This document shows, piece after piece, positions 6,816 through 15,961 of a stretch of DNA of 64,000 bases. The DNA comes from Ornithinibacillus massiliensis (GTDB taxonomy: Bacteria; Bacillota; Bacilli; Bacillales; Amphibacillaceae), in assembly GCF_018310345.1 (NCBI RefSeq), contig NZ_JAGXBY010000001.1:186001-250000 (forward strand), read 5' to 3'. Both the position numbers and the translations under genes were made by a program. How positions within the stretch are numbered: position 1 is the stretch's first letter; each line of letters starts with the position of its first letter. The notes under the pieces were generated by a model. The model made no database searches. It saw only the letters and a program-made list of their open reading frames with translations, and was not told the DNA's origin.

Positions 6816-9317
6816 ATGAACTATGAATATGAGCAAATTAATTATAAAAAGGATCTGCCGATTAATGTATTTACCCATACAGTGGAACACTTCCCGTATC
6901 ACTGGCACGAGGATATGGAGATTTTATTTGTATTAGAAGGTGCTCTTGAAATACGGGTTGGGCAGGATAGCTACGATTTAGAAGTGGGAGATATTTTCCT
7001 TGTGAATGGTAGTGAACTGCACTTTATTAATTCTAAAACAGATTATGGAAAGACCCATGTACTCGTTTTGCAAATAAATAGTGACTATTTAAGAGAACAG
7101 CATCTGGATATCAAGCATAAAAGATTCTTTATCTATTCGAAGGGTCTAGGGAATGTCTCAAAAGACGTGATGGATGACTTAAAGTTTATCCTCGCTAATA
7201 TGATGGACTTAACCATCAATCGAAAAAACTTATATGAACTGAAAGTGAAAAAGTGGTTATTAGAGCTTATCATTATTCTAATGGAGCATTTCGAAGTCCC
7301 ACAGGAAGAGGATTATGACGAGCTAGCGAAGGACGAACGTCTGCTAGAAATCTTAAAGTATATGAATATGCATTCTGCTAGATCCAATTTAAGCTTGCAA
7401 GATATTGCGGAAGCGTTTTCGCTTAATCCGCAATATTTGTCTCGGTATTTTAAGGCCAAAGTCGGCGTCACGATAAAGAAAAAATTAGATGGTATGCGCC
7501 TGAACAAGTCTTTAATGGAATTGCAGACGACGGACTTAACGGTGACAGAGATAGCGCTGAAGTATGGATTTCCAGATAGTAAAGCATATTATCGGGTGTT
7601 TAAAGAAATATTAGGGATTACCCCTAGCGAGTTTCGTGAGCACTACCATTTTGAACTGGAACAACATGTATCGAAGGATTACCTAAGTATTAATAATCGT
7701 GAATCGCTAACGAACTTATTTAAATATTTACATCGAAAGAAGAGTAATCATCCAGTAGTAAAGACGGAAGCAAGAAATCTATCAGTAGACCTGACGAACA
7801 CAAAGAGAAGGATAGAGCATACCTTTACTAATTTACTAACATTTGGATATGCTCCTCTTGCTTTGAGAACCGATTTTAAGGCCCAGCTTCATCAAATACA
7901 AGAGGAAATTGGCTTTCGTTATGTTCGATTCCATGATGTTTTGACAGATCGATTGCTTGTTTACAATGAAAAGTCTGATGGGTCCTATTACTTTAATTTT
8001 CATAATATCGATGTGGTTCTCGATAATTTACTAGAAGCGAACGTGAAGCCGTTTTTAAAGATTGGATTTATGCCGAAGCAGTTAGCCACGACTACGGAGA
8101 CTATTTTCTTATGGGATGCCCATGTTTCCCCACCAAAGGATATGCTTCGTTGGAAGGAGCTAATCGATGCTTTTATTAGACATGTCATCAATCGTTACGG
8201 ACTTGATGAAGTAAGGACATGGTATTTCGAATTTTGGAATGAGCCAGAGGTTGAATATTTCTGGAGGGGAACAAGAGAGGAATTCTTCACGTTATATGCG
8301 GAGACATATAAAACAATCAAAGCGATCGATCCGGAACTAAGGGTAGGCGGTTTTAGTAGTGTTAATTTTAGCCGTTACGAGGAATGGTTGAAAGCGTTTA
8401 ACCAACTGGCGGAGAAAGAAGGAATCGGGTTAGACTTCTTTTCTGCTCATGTATACAATTTTACTAGAAAACCGGCTGAAGAAATAAAGCATACTGACAA
8501 GAAAGCCGTTATTTCCGTTGAAAGTGTGACTCAATTTTCTAGCATTATGCTGGGGGATGAACATAATCTGACTAAAAGTATCGATAGTGTTATTGAAAAG
8601 GGCAAGGAATTATCAACTACTGATGAGATATGGTTAACGGAATGGAATAGTAATAGTGATAGTAAAGATTTACTCCATGATACCTGTTATATGGCGCCCC
8701 TTATCGTGAAGACTTCGATTGAAAACTTTGAGAAGGTAAAAGGGATGGGCTACTGGACGTTTACCGATTTATTTGAAGAGTTTAGCCGGGAGATGTCACT
8801 TTTTCATGGTGGGTTTGGCTTGATGACATTTAACGGAATTAAAAAGGCAGGTTACCATGGATTTTCCTTCTTAAGTAAGCTGGGAGAGGAACTAATTGTA
8901 AAGCGAGAGGATATGATTGTTACCAAACGAGGCGAGGATTACCAAATTCTTATTTTTCACTACTTACACCCTAATCGTTTGTATCGTACCTTTGATTATT
9001 CCCAGTTGTCGGAGCATAATCGGTATACCGTTTTTGAAGAGGAAAGAGATCGGCAGTATACCATTTTGCTAAAAGGAATTCAGGGCAAATATACGGTGAA
9101 AAAGCAGTATGTGAATCGCGAAAAAGGCTCTGCATATGATGCATGGGTTGAAATGGGAGCACCAAGTACCCTGGATCGTGAAGCGCTTAGCTACCTAAAG
9201 GGACGAGCAGAGCCTGGAATTTATGTGGAGGATGTAGAGGTTAGGGGGGATTATACACTGACAACGAGTTTACAGCCTCACGAAATTCAGTTGATTGAAT
9301 TGAAGAAACGGTACTAA
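6816..9317 (+). CDS. AraC-family regulator fused to a GH39 glycosidase domain
   Basis: 833 residues. Residues 1-90 are a cupin sensor (HWHEDMEILFVLEG). About 175-278 is a double-HTH AraC DNA-binding domain (LSLQDIAEAFSLNPQYLSRYF and ALKYGFPDSKAYYRVFK). From about 320 a GH39 beta-xylosidase-type barrel follows. WNEPE at 474-478 carries the likely acid/base E476, and LTEWNS at 607-612 the nucleophile E609, so the barrel looks catalytically intact. There is no signal peptide, so it acts in the cytoplasm, either cleaving a xylo- or gluco-oligosaccharide or using the barrel as a ligand sensor. The two GH3 genes downstream are likely targets. AraC-GH39 fusions are known in Bacillales. Confidence 0.9.
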   Translation: MNYEYEQINYKKDLPINVFTHTVEHFPYHWHEDMEILFVLEGALEIRVGQDSYDLEVGDIFLVNGSELHFINSKTDYGKTHVLVLQINSDYLREQHLDIKHKRFFIYSKGLGNVSKDVMDDLKFILANMMDLTINRKNLYELKVKKWLLELIIILMEHFEVPQEEDYDELAKDERLLEILKYMNMHSARSNLSLQDIAEAFSLNPQYLSRYFKAKVGVTIKKKLDGMRLNKSLMELQTTDLTVTEIALKYGFPDSKAYYRVFKEILGITPSEFREHYHFELEQHVSKDYLSINNRESLTNLFKYLHRKKSNHPVVKTEARNLSVDLTNTKRRIEHTFTNLLTFGYAPLALRTDFKAQLHQIQEEIGFRYVRFHDVLTDRLLVYNEKSDGSYYFNFHNIDVVLDNLLEANVKPFLKIGFMPKQLATTTETIFLWDAHVSPPKDMLRWKELIDAFIRHVINRYGLDEVRTWYFEFWNEPEVEYFWRGTREEFFTLYAETYKTIKAIDPELRVGGFSSVNFSRYEEWLKAFNQLAEKEGIGLDFFSAHVYNFTRKPAEEIKHTDKKAVISVESVTQFSSIMLGDEHNLTKSIDSVIEKGKELSTTDEIWLTEWNSNSDSKDLLHDTCYMAPLIVKTSIENFEKVKGMGYWTFTDLFEEFSREMSLFHGGFGLMTFNGIKKAGYHGFSFLSKLGEELIVKREDMIVTKRGEDYQILIFHYLHPNRLYRTFDYSQLSEHNRYTVFEEERDRQYTILLKGIQGKYTVKKQYVNREKGSAYDAWVEMGAPSTLDREALSYLKGRAEPGIYVEDVEVRGDYTLTTSLQPHEIQLIELKKRY

Positions 9318-9335
9318 TTATATCTTTTTAAGATG

Positions 9336-9367
9336 GAGCCATCTGCAACTATGCGGGTGGCTCTTTT
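9336..9367 (+). terminator. Intrinsic terminator after AraC-GH39 gene
   Basis: GAGCCATC pairs with GGTGGCTC (8 bp), followed by TTTT. Confidence 0.65.
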
Positions 9368-9524
9368 CATTGTGATGTCAAAAATCGTAATAACAATACG
9401 ATGAAAATGGGAATTGGATGGTGTGTTGTTTTGGTTAAGAGTCAATAATTGGAATGCGATTTCTCTTTTATTGGAATGATGTTTATCCTTCTGCCATGTA
9501 TAGTAAACGTATTGTGACATTTTA

Positions 9525-9538
9525 TGTTATCGCTTTCA
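9525..9538 (+). promoter_or_regulatory. Candidate cre site upstream of the GH3 pair
   Basis: TGTTATCGCTTTCA matches the CcpA consensus TGWAARCGYTWNCW at 12 of 14 positions, 48 bases before the GH3 start. Carbon catabolite repression of the glycosidase genes would be expected. Confidence 0.5.
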
Positions 9539-9585
9539 TGCATTTGATTAAAACAGACATATAGGTAATAGGGGGAAAAAGAGAA

Positions 9586-12354
9586 ATGGCTAAATCGGAA
9601 TACCGACAATTAAAGAAGGGTTACAAAGAAGAAGCCAAGGAAAGATCGAAGCAAGTAACATCGGAAAAGAAAGAAATGAGGAAGCTTCCGAAAGAGGAAA
9701 AAGCCCTTAAAAAGCAAGAAATAAAGCAAAAAATCGAGTCCTGGAAAGAGGATATTAACGCGACGGAAGACAAGAAGGAAAAAAAGGCGAAGAAAAAGGG
9801 ATACAAGAAATATAAGAAGATTAGAAGACGGCCTTATGTATTGGCTACATGGGCAGCAATTATTCTTTTATTAGTTGGATCGTATACGAATTTTTATATG
9901 AAGAGAACTGCTCCAATGACGGCGGAACAGGCAGAAGCGGCGGAATTTTCTAAAGCGGTTGCAGAGCAGGTGATGGCAGAAAGTATCGTTTTATTGAAAA
10001 ATGAAAGCGATTTTTTACCACTTCAAGATACGAAAATAAATGTGTTTGGAGCAGGAGCAGCGAAGCCGGTATTTGGTGGAGGTGGAGCAGGAGCGATTGA
10101 TAGTTCCGAGGTTGATGACCTATATTTGGCGTTCGATCAACAAAATATTGAATACAATACAACGCTATATCATCTTTACAGTAATTTCATCTATGACGGA
10201 AATGCAAGTACAGAGCCATTTGAAAAGCCTGGAAAATCATTAATGCAGAAGCTATTTCCAAATGTAATTGGGTTTATCCCACAATTTACAAAGGAAATGC
10301 CAGCAAATGAGCTTTCTGAGGATGTTATAAAAGAAGCGGTAGATTATTCCGATACGGCATTGTATGTTATTTCGCGAACTGGTTCGGAGGCAATTGATCT
10401 GAAAGTAGAGGATGTGCGCTTGAAGCAGGAGGAAAGAGATACATTAGATATTTTGGATGCAAACTTTGACCATATTATTTTGTTAGTGAATACGGTTAAT
10501 GCTTTTGAATTAGGCTTTATTGAGGAATATGAAAATATTGATAGTGTTATGTGGGTTGGTGCACCTGGGAAGTACGGAACACATGCGATTGCGAAGGCGT
10601 TAATTGGTGACGTAACGCCATCTGGTAAGCTCGTAGATACGTATGCATATGACGTAGAAAGCAATCCAGCTGTCATCAATACAGGGAATTTCGAATATGT
10701 TGATGAAAACGGTGAAGGTACAGGACGTTATTTCACTAATAATCTAGAAGGTATTTATGTTGGATATCGTTATTATGAGACATTTTTAGATGATACAGAA
10801 TACAGGGAAACCGTTCAATTCCCATTTGGTTATGGTCTATCTTATACCGATTTTGATTGGGAAGTGGTGGGGACAGCGTTTAACGATGAAGAAATTTCAG
10901 TAGATGTGGAAGTAACGAATACGGGAGATGTTGCAGCGAAGGACGTTGTACAAGTGTACTTCTCGGCACCATTTACAGAAGGTGGTATAGAAAAGGCTAG
11001 CATTGAGCTTGGTAGTTATGCGAAAACAAGTGAGCTAGAACCGGGTGAATCGGAGGTCGTAACGGTAACTTTTGCAACGAATGATATGGCTTCTTATGAT
11101 CAGGAAATGGAAGAGGCATGGGTGTTAGAAGCGGGCGATTATCAAATTAAAGTAGCTCGTCATATCCGTGATACAGTCGAGCAGTTCACGTATAATGTGG
11201 GTGAGACGGTTGTTATGAAAGAGGATCAGGTGACCGGTACGGAAATTCATAATTTATTTGAGGATGCAGCGGGAGATTTAGTTTACTTATCTAGATCGAA
11301 CCCAGAGGATACCTTCCCGAAAGCACCTACAGAAGAGGAGTACCTCATTCCGGAAGTGGTGGTAGAAACTGCTGAGTACACAGTGGAGCCATCTACGGAA
11401 GAAGCACCTACAACTGGTGCGGACAATGGGGTGAACCTTGCTGATCTAAAGGGCTTGGATTATCATGATCCACTTTGGGAGGAGTTTTTAGATCAGTTTA
11501 CAGCAAAGGAAATGGTAAAACTAGTTGGTGATGGTGGGTACTGGACAGAGCCAGTAAAACGATTGGGAGTACCGGCTACAACTATGTATGATGGGCCAGC
11601 AAGTATTCGCTCATTCTTTGAAAGCTGGTCATCTGTTGCCTTCCCTGTTGGGGTCAATATGGCAAGTACATGGAATGATGAGCTGATTGAACAGATGGGT
11701 GTTGCGATGGGGCAAGAAGCAGTCGCGTATGATGTAGATGCCGTGTATGCGCCATCGATGAATATGCACCGTTCCCCATTAGGTGGAAGAAACTTTGAAT
11801 ATTATTCAGAGGATCCGTATATTTCTGGGAAGCTTTCTGCTGCTTATACGAGAGGGCTACAAAGCACTGGTACTGTTGCGGTATTTAAGCATTTTGCTGG
11901 AAACGATCAAGAAACGAACCGAGCCGCGAATGGTTTGTACGTTTGGGCAACAGAGCAAGCATTACGGGAAATATACTTTAAGCCATTTGAAATTGCAGTG
12001 AAGGAAGGAAATCCATATGGTGCTATGTCGGCATTTAACCGAATTGGCACGACATGGGCTGGTGGAAATCGTGCATTACTAACCGACTTACTACGAGAGG
12101 AATGGGGATTTGAAGGCTTTGTGATTACTGATGCAGGTATAGGACCACAAGGAAATCACTTCGATCCACACCAAGCCATTCGTGCGGGTAATGACTTAAT
12201 GCTAGCATTCCCAATCAACTTTAGTTGGGATAATAAATTTGAAAAAGAACTGAAGCAGTATTTAGAAGAGGACGAAGCAGGTACACTACTTGGACTGAGA
12301 AACGCTGTCCACAATATTAGTTACTTTATCTTACAAACAAATAAGGTGGATTAA
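9586..12354 (+). CDS. Membrane-anchored, circularly permuted GH3 glycosidase
   Basis: 922 residues. Residues 1-83 are a very basic/acidic, probably coiled cytoplasmic stretch. About 84-105 is one membrane helix (LATWAAIILLLVGSY), so the rest faces outside. After it come the domains of GH3 in inverted order: first the alpha/beta sandwich (AESIVLLKNESDFLPL), then a fibronectin-III-like domain (FPFGYGLSYTDFDW), and only then the TIM barrel (LGGRNFEYYSEDPYISGKL, VFKHFAGNDQ). The likely nucleophile is D849 in FVITDAG. Inverted GH3 enzymes are known in some Firmicutes. It likely trims beta-glucosides or xylosides at the cell surface. The next gene starts directly after its stop. Confidence 0.88.
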   Translation: MAKSEYRQLKKGYKEEAKERSKQVTSEKKEMRKLPKEEKALKKQEIKQKIESWKEDINATEDKKEKKAKKKGYKKYKKIRRRPYVLATWAAIILLLVGSYTNFYMKRTAPMTAEQAEAAEFSKAVAEQVMAESIVLLKNESDFLPLQDTKINVFGAGAAKPVFGGGGAGAIDSSEVDDLYLAFDQQNIEYNTTLYHLYSNFIYDGNASTEPFEKPGKSLMQKLFPNVIGFIPQFTKEMPANELSEDVIKEAVDYSDTALYVISRTGSEAIDLKVEDVRLKQEERDTLDILDANFDHIILLVNTVNAFELGFIEEYENIDSVMWVGAPGKYGTHAIAKALIGDVTPSGKLVDTYAYDVESNPAVINTGNFEYVDENGEGTGRYFTNNLEGIYVGYRYYETFLDDTEYRETVQFPFGYGLSYTDFDWEVVGTAFNDEEISVDVEVTNTGDVAAKDVVQVYFSAPFTEGGIEKASIELGSYAKTSELEPGESEVVTVTFATNDMASYDQEMEEAWVLEAGDYQIKVARHIRDTVEQFTYNVGETVVMKEDQVTGTEIHNLFEDAAGDLVYLSRSNPEDTFPKAPTEEEYLIPEVVVETAEYTVEPSTEEAPTTGADNGVNLADLKGLDYHDPLWEEFLDQFTAKEMVKLVGDGGYWTEPVKRLGVPATTMYDGPASIRSFFESWSSVAFPVGVNMASTWNDELIEQMGVAMGQEAVAYDVDAVYAPSMNMHRSPLGGRNFEYYSEDPYISGKLSAAYTRGLQSTGTVAVFKHFAGNDQETNRAANGLYVWATEQALREIYFKPFEIAVKEGNPYGAMSAFNRIGTTWAGGNRALLTDLLREEWGFEGFVITDAGIGPQGNHFDPHQAIRAGNDLMLAFPINFSWDNKFEKELKQYLEEDEAGTLLGLRNAVHNISYFILQTNKVD

Positions 12355-14700
12355 ATGACGAATTATAAAGAGTTAATAGCAAACATGACACTAGAGGAAA
12401 AGGCATCCTTAATGTCCGGGGAAAATTTTTGGAATACGAAGCAGATTGACCGGCTTCGTATTCCATCTATCATGCTGACGGATGGGCCCCATGGATTACG
12501 CAAGCAAGGTGGAAAGGCGGATCATTTAGGCCTTAACAAAAGTATTCCGGCCACCTGTTTTCCAACGGCAGCAACACTAGCCAACAGCTGGGACTTAGAT
12601 TTAATTCAGGAAGTGGGTTCGTATTTAGGGAAAGAAGCAGCTAGTGAGCAAGTGAGTGTATTACTTGGTCCTGGGTTAAATATTAAACGAAATCCGCTTT
12701 GTGGCCGGAACTTTGAATATTTCTCGGAAGATCCCTATTTAACTGGGAAGCTTGCAGCAAATATGGTAAAAGGAATTCAGTCGCACGGAATCGCTGCTTG
12801 TCCGAAGCACTATGCAGTTAATAGCCAAGAGCATATGAGGATGACGATTGATGAGGTAGTGGATGAGCGGGCATTGCGTGAGATTTACTTGGAAGGATTT
12901 CGTTATGCGGTAGAGGAAGGCAAGCCCAAAACAATCATGACCTCCTACAATAAAGTAAATGGCGAGTACGCGAATGAAAACCATCACCTTATGCAAGATA
13001 TTTTGTACGGAGAGTGGGATTTTCAAGGAGTTGCGGTGACCGATTGGGGTGGAAATAATGATCGCGTCGAAGGTCTAAAAGCGGGAAATCAGCTCGAAAT
13101 GCCATCTACTGGGGGAATTACGGATAAAGAGATCGTAGAAGCAGTTCAAACCGGAGAACTCCAAGTAGAAGTGTTAGATGAAGCGGTGGAGCGAATGCTT
13201 CAGCTCATCTTTGAAACGACTAATGCATTGCAGAATACGGAAAAGGTAGATTACGAGGTGCATCATCAAAAAGCAATCGAGGCGGCGAGAAAATCGATTG
13301 TCCTGTTAAAAAATGATAAGGCTACGCTGCCACTTAAAAAGGAGCAAAAAGTTGCGATCATTGGTGATTTCGCTGAAAATCCTCGATATCAAGGTGCGGG
13401 AAGCTCCTTGATTAACCCGACTAAGTTAGATAATGCATTGGATGCTTTACAAGCAACAGACTTAGCGATTATCGGGTATGAACAAGGGTTTAAACGTTTC
13501 GGTGGAAAAAGCGAGTCCCTGAAAAAACGAGCCTTAAAATTAGCCCAAGAAGCAGAGGTCGTGTTGTTATTCCTTGGTCTAGATGAAGGTAGTGAAGCAG
13601 AAGGTATTGATCGCGTTGATATGAGGCTAAGGGATAACCAGCTAGAACTGGTGAAGGAATTAGCAAACGTACATGATCATATAGTCGTTGTGTTATCCGG
13701 TGGTTCAGCAATTGAGATGCCTTTTGCAGAGGATGTGCAGGCAATTGTCCATGGGTATCTAGGTGGTCAAGGTGGCGCTACTGCTATTCGCGATGTCTTA
13801 CTTGGGGATTATAATCCAAGTGGGAAGCTGGCAGAGACATATGCCCTAAAGTATGAGGATATACCGTCAGCACCATATTATCCCGGCTTAGAGGCTACTA
13901 GTGAGCATAGAGAGAGTATCTATATCGGGTATCGCTATTTTGATACGAAAAAGGTACCTGTCCTGTTCCCGTTTGGGCATGGTTTATCGTATACCGAGTT
14001 TGCTTATAGCGATTTAAGGGTTAGTGAACAATCTGCTACCTTTACGATTCGTAATATTGGCGAAGTAGCGGGTGAAGAGGTTGCACAGCTCTACATCAAG
14101 CCGACTAACGCAAGCGTGTTCCGGGCTAATAAAGAGCTAAAAGGTTTTATCAAGGTTCATTTAGAGCCAGGCGAATCAAAGGAAGTGAAAATCGAATTAG
14201 ATGACCATGCATTTTCGTATTATAATTCCTTTCATCATTGCTGGTCGATAGAAACAGGCTCATATGAAATACAGGTTGGTAGTTCGATCGATGATATACG
14301 ATTATCTGCTGTTGTAGAGGTGCAAGGTGATGACACGGAGCATCATTATAATAAAGAAGCGCTTAAACCGTATTATCAAGCAGATGTTCACCATATCGGT
14401 GATGAAGCATTTCATCAATTACTTGGGTGGACACCTCCAAACCCATTATGGGATCGGAAGGCTAAGCTTGGCTATAATGATACGATTGCCCAAGGAAAAT
14501 ACAAAAAAGGGTTTGGAAAGCTTCTTTATATCGTGGTGTTACTCGCTAAAAAGTTCCTATTTTTCATCCGCAAGCCTTTACTAGCGAATAATGTCATGTT
14601 CGTCATGAACATGCCCTTCCGCCAGATTCCTCGGTTTAGCCAAGGAAAGATTAGTGAGAAGATGGTTGATCGGGTATTAAAACTGATTAATTTCTGGTAG
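12355..14700 (+). CDS. GH3 beta-glucosidase with unusual C-terminal hydrophobic tail
   Basis: 781 residues in canonical GH3 order: barrel first (IPSIMLTDGPHGLRKQ, CGRNFEYFSEDPYLTGKLA, CPKHYAVNSQE), likely nucleophile D230 in AVTDWGG, then the sandwich domain (AARKSIVLLKNDKATLPL) and a fibronectin-III-like domain (FPFGHGLSYTEF). It lacks a signal peptide. The last 130 residues extend beyond the usual end and include a hydrophobic, basic stretch (LLYIVVLLAKKFLFFI), suggesting membrane association on the inner face. The ATG follows the previous stop with no gap, and AAGGTGG lies in the end of the upstream gene, so the two are translationally coupled. Confidence 0.9.
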   Translation: MTNYKELIANMTLEEKASLMSGENFWNTKQIDRLRIPSIMLTDGPHGLRKQGGKADHLGLNKSIPATCFPTAATLANSWDLDLIQEVGSYLGKEAASEQVSVLLGPGLNIKRNPLCGRNFEYFSEDPYLTGKLAANMVKGIQSHGIAACPKHYAVNSQEHMRMTIDEVVDERALREIYLEGFRYAVEEGKPKTIMTSYNKVNGEYANENHHLMQDILYGEWDFQGVAVTDWGGNNDRVEGLKAGNQLEMPSTGGITDKEIVEAVQTGELQVEVLDEAVERMLQLIFETTNALQNTEKVDYEVHHQKAIEAARKSIVLLKNDKATLPLKKEQKVAIIGDFAENPRYQGAGSSLINPTKLDNALDALQATDLAIIGYEQGFKRFGGKSESLKKRALKLAQEAEVVLLFLGLDEGSEAEGIDRVDMRLRDNQLELVKELANVHDHIVVVLSGGSAIEMPFAEDVQAIVHGYLGGQGGATAIRDVLLGDYNPSGKLAETYALKYEDIPSAPYYPGLEATSEHRESIYIGYRYFDTKKVPVLFPFGHGLSYTEFAYSDLRVSEQSATFTIRNIGEVAGEEVAQLYIKPTNASVFRANKELKGFIKVHLEPGESKEVKIELDDHAFSYYNSFHHCWSIETGSYEIQVGSSIDDIRLSAVVEVQGDDTEHHYNKEALKPYYQADVHHIGDEAFHQLLGWTPPNPLWDRKAKLGYNDTIAQGKYKKGFGKLLYIVVLLAKKFLFFIRKPLLANNVMFVMNMPFRQIPRFSQGKISEKMVDRVLKLINFW

Positions 14701-14766
14701 AAGATATACATTTACAGTTCGTGGAGATGGGTAGAATTCTAGGTAAAGTAGAATAGTATTAATAAT

Positions 14767-14799
14767 AAAGTGCTAAGTGGAAATTAGCACTTTATTTTT
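14767..14799 (+). terminator. Bidirectional intrinsic terminator
   Basis: AAAGTGCTAA pairs perfectly with TTAGCACTTT, followed by ATTTTT. It separates the GH3 operon from the convergent membrane protein gene. Confidence 0.8.
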
Positions 14800-14864
14800 G
14801 TGTTATAGCAATTATTTTTTTGTAGGAAAAGAGTGGCAGCATTGATCTTAAGAGACGATAAGTT

Positions 14865-15326
14865 TTATACTAATTCTTTATTCTTTTTATAGGAATTCTT
14901 TAAGGAAATATAATCCACGAAAAATAAGATTAAGCCACCTATAATCGATACGGCTATCATTTCATACCATTCACTGATACTGTTAGGAAACATAAAAACT
15001 AGGTATAAAAGGTGAAATATAATGACAAATCCACATGACTTAGTAAGAATTACTTTTAATTGCTTTTTATAAGCCTTTTCCGTAGAAATGTCTGTATACT
15101 CCATACCTGAAGTAATATATCTTAAGAAAACGTAGCCTAAAAAGATCCAGATAGCTATAAATAGCGCAAACTCTAAATCTATCTGAAAATAGGGTACATA
15201 CCTGTTAATAATGAATATACCGATTAAAAATAGTAAGAGGATTACAGATCCTTCAAATAAAAAATATAAAGCTCTTTTCTCCCGATACTCATCATCTGGT
15301 AATAAAAACGATAACCAAGATTTCAT
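14865..15326 (-). CDS. Four-helix membrane protein partnered with XRE regulator
   Basis: 153 residues with about four membrane helices (EGSVILLLFLIGIFIINRYV; FALFIAIWIFLGYVFLRYI; CGFVIIFHLLYLVFMF; MIAVSIIGGLILFFVDYI). Its ATG shares one base with the stop of the XRE gene. Pairs of a short XRE repressor with a small DUF3278/DUF6773-like membrane protein are common in Firmicutes. The function is unknown; the membrane partner may modulate or respond to the regulator. Confidence 0.7.
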   Translation of the reverse strand: MKSWLSFLLPDDEYREKRALYFLFEGSVILLLFLIGIFIINRYVPYFQIDLEFALFIAIWIFLGYVFLRYITSGMEYTDISTEKAYKKQLKVILTKSCGFVIIFHLLYLVFMFPNSISEWYEMIAVSIIGGLILFFVDYISLKNSYKKNKELV

Positions 15327-15523
15327 TAGTTTTCTACCTCCCAGAATAAATCATCTAACGTTTTATTTAGTTCTTTTGCTATGGCAACGCAGAGTTGAAG
15401 ACTAGGATTATATTCTCCTTTCTCTATAAGTCCAATCGTCTGTCTAGTTACACCAACTTTTCTTGCTAATTGCTCTTGGGTCATTGAAGTTTTCATTCGA
15501 GTTATTTTCACATTATTTCTCAT
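15326..15523 (-). CDS. Short XRE/Cro-type repressor
   Basis: 65 residues that are almost entirely one helix-turn-helix (SMTQEQLARKVGVTRQTIGL), of the type that represses its own operon. It is translationally coupled to the membrane protein gene. A 48-base inverted repeat directly upstream (15541-15588) is the likely operator. Confidence 0.85.
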   Translation of the reverse strand: MRNNVKITRMKTSMTQEQLARKVGVTRQTIGLIEKGEYNPSLQLCVAIAKELNKTLDDLFWEVEN

Positions 15524-15540
15524 TATCCTACCCTACTCAA

Positions 15541-15588
15541 TTCAATGTAATATATATCTTGCATATGCAATTTATATATTACATTGAA
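15541..15588 (-). promoter_or_regulatory. Inverted-repeat operator of the XRE operon
   Basis: A perfect 16-bp inverted repeat (TTCAATGTAATATATA and its complement) flanks a 16-base centre that itself contains the palindrome TTGCATATGCAA. It lies 18 bases upstream of the XRE start, where the promoter must be. Confidence 0.75.
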
Positions 15589-15961
15589 TGGGCCAGGAAG
15601 TCAAAACTTTTTTAATTAAGGAGTCGAGAAAAAATTTTGCTGAGAAAATATATAGAGGTTATTTACAGGTTTTTCACACTATAATTCTACAGTCATTTAT
15701 ATTTAAACTTATTTAATTGTCAGGTGCTAAGAATTTATGTTCAACAAAGGTTCCGAAATAGAGTCCAATGGTTTCAAAAGGTATATAAAACATACTAGAT
15801 TAGTAACTTATCTCTAGTAAGAATGTTAGATGTAGTTGAAACGCCAACCCTCTATTCAACCATAAGTTGATACAAAGCATAAAGAATGTCAACTTTTACG
15901 TTATACATTATTGCAATTGAATTTATTATAATAGGGGCAACAAAAGGAATGGGGTGATCCG
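15589..15961. other. Intergenic stretch without a gene
   Basis: 373 AT-rich bases between divergent regulator genes. The only structure I see is a 7-bp inverted repeat (AAGTTGA ... TCAACTT, about 15866-15896). No ORF with a binding site is present. Confidence 0.5.
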
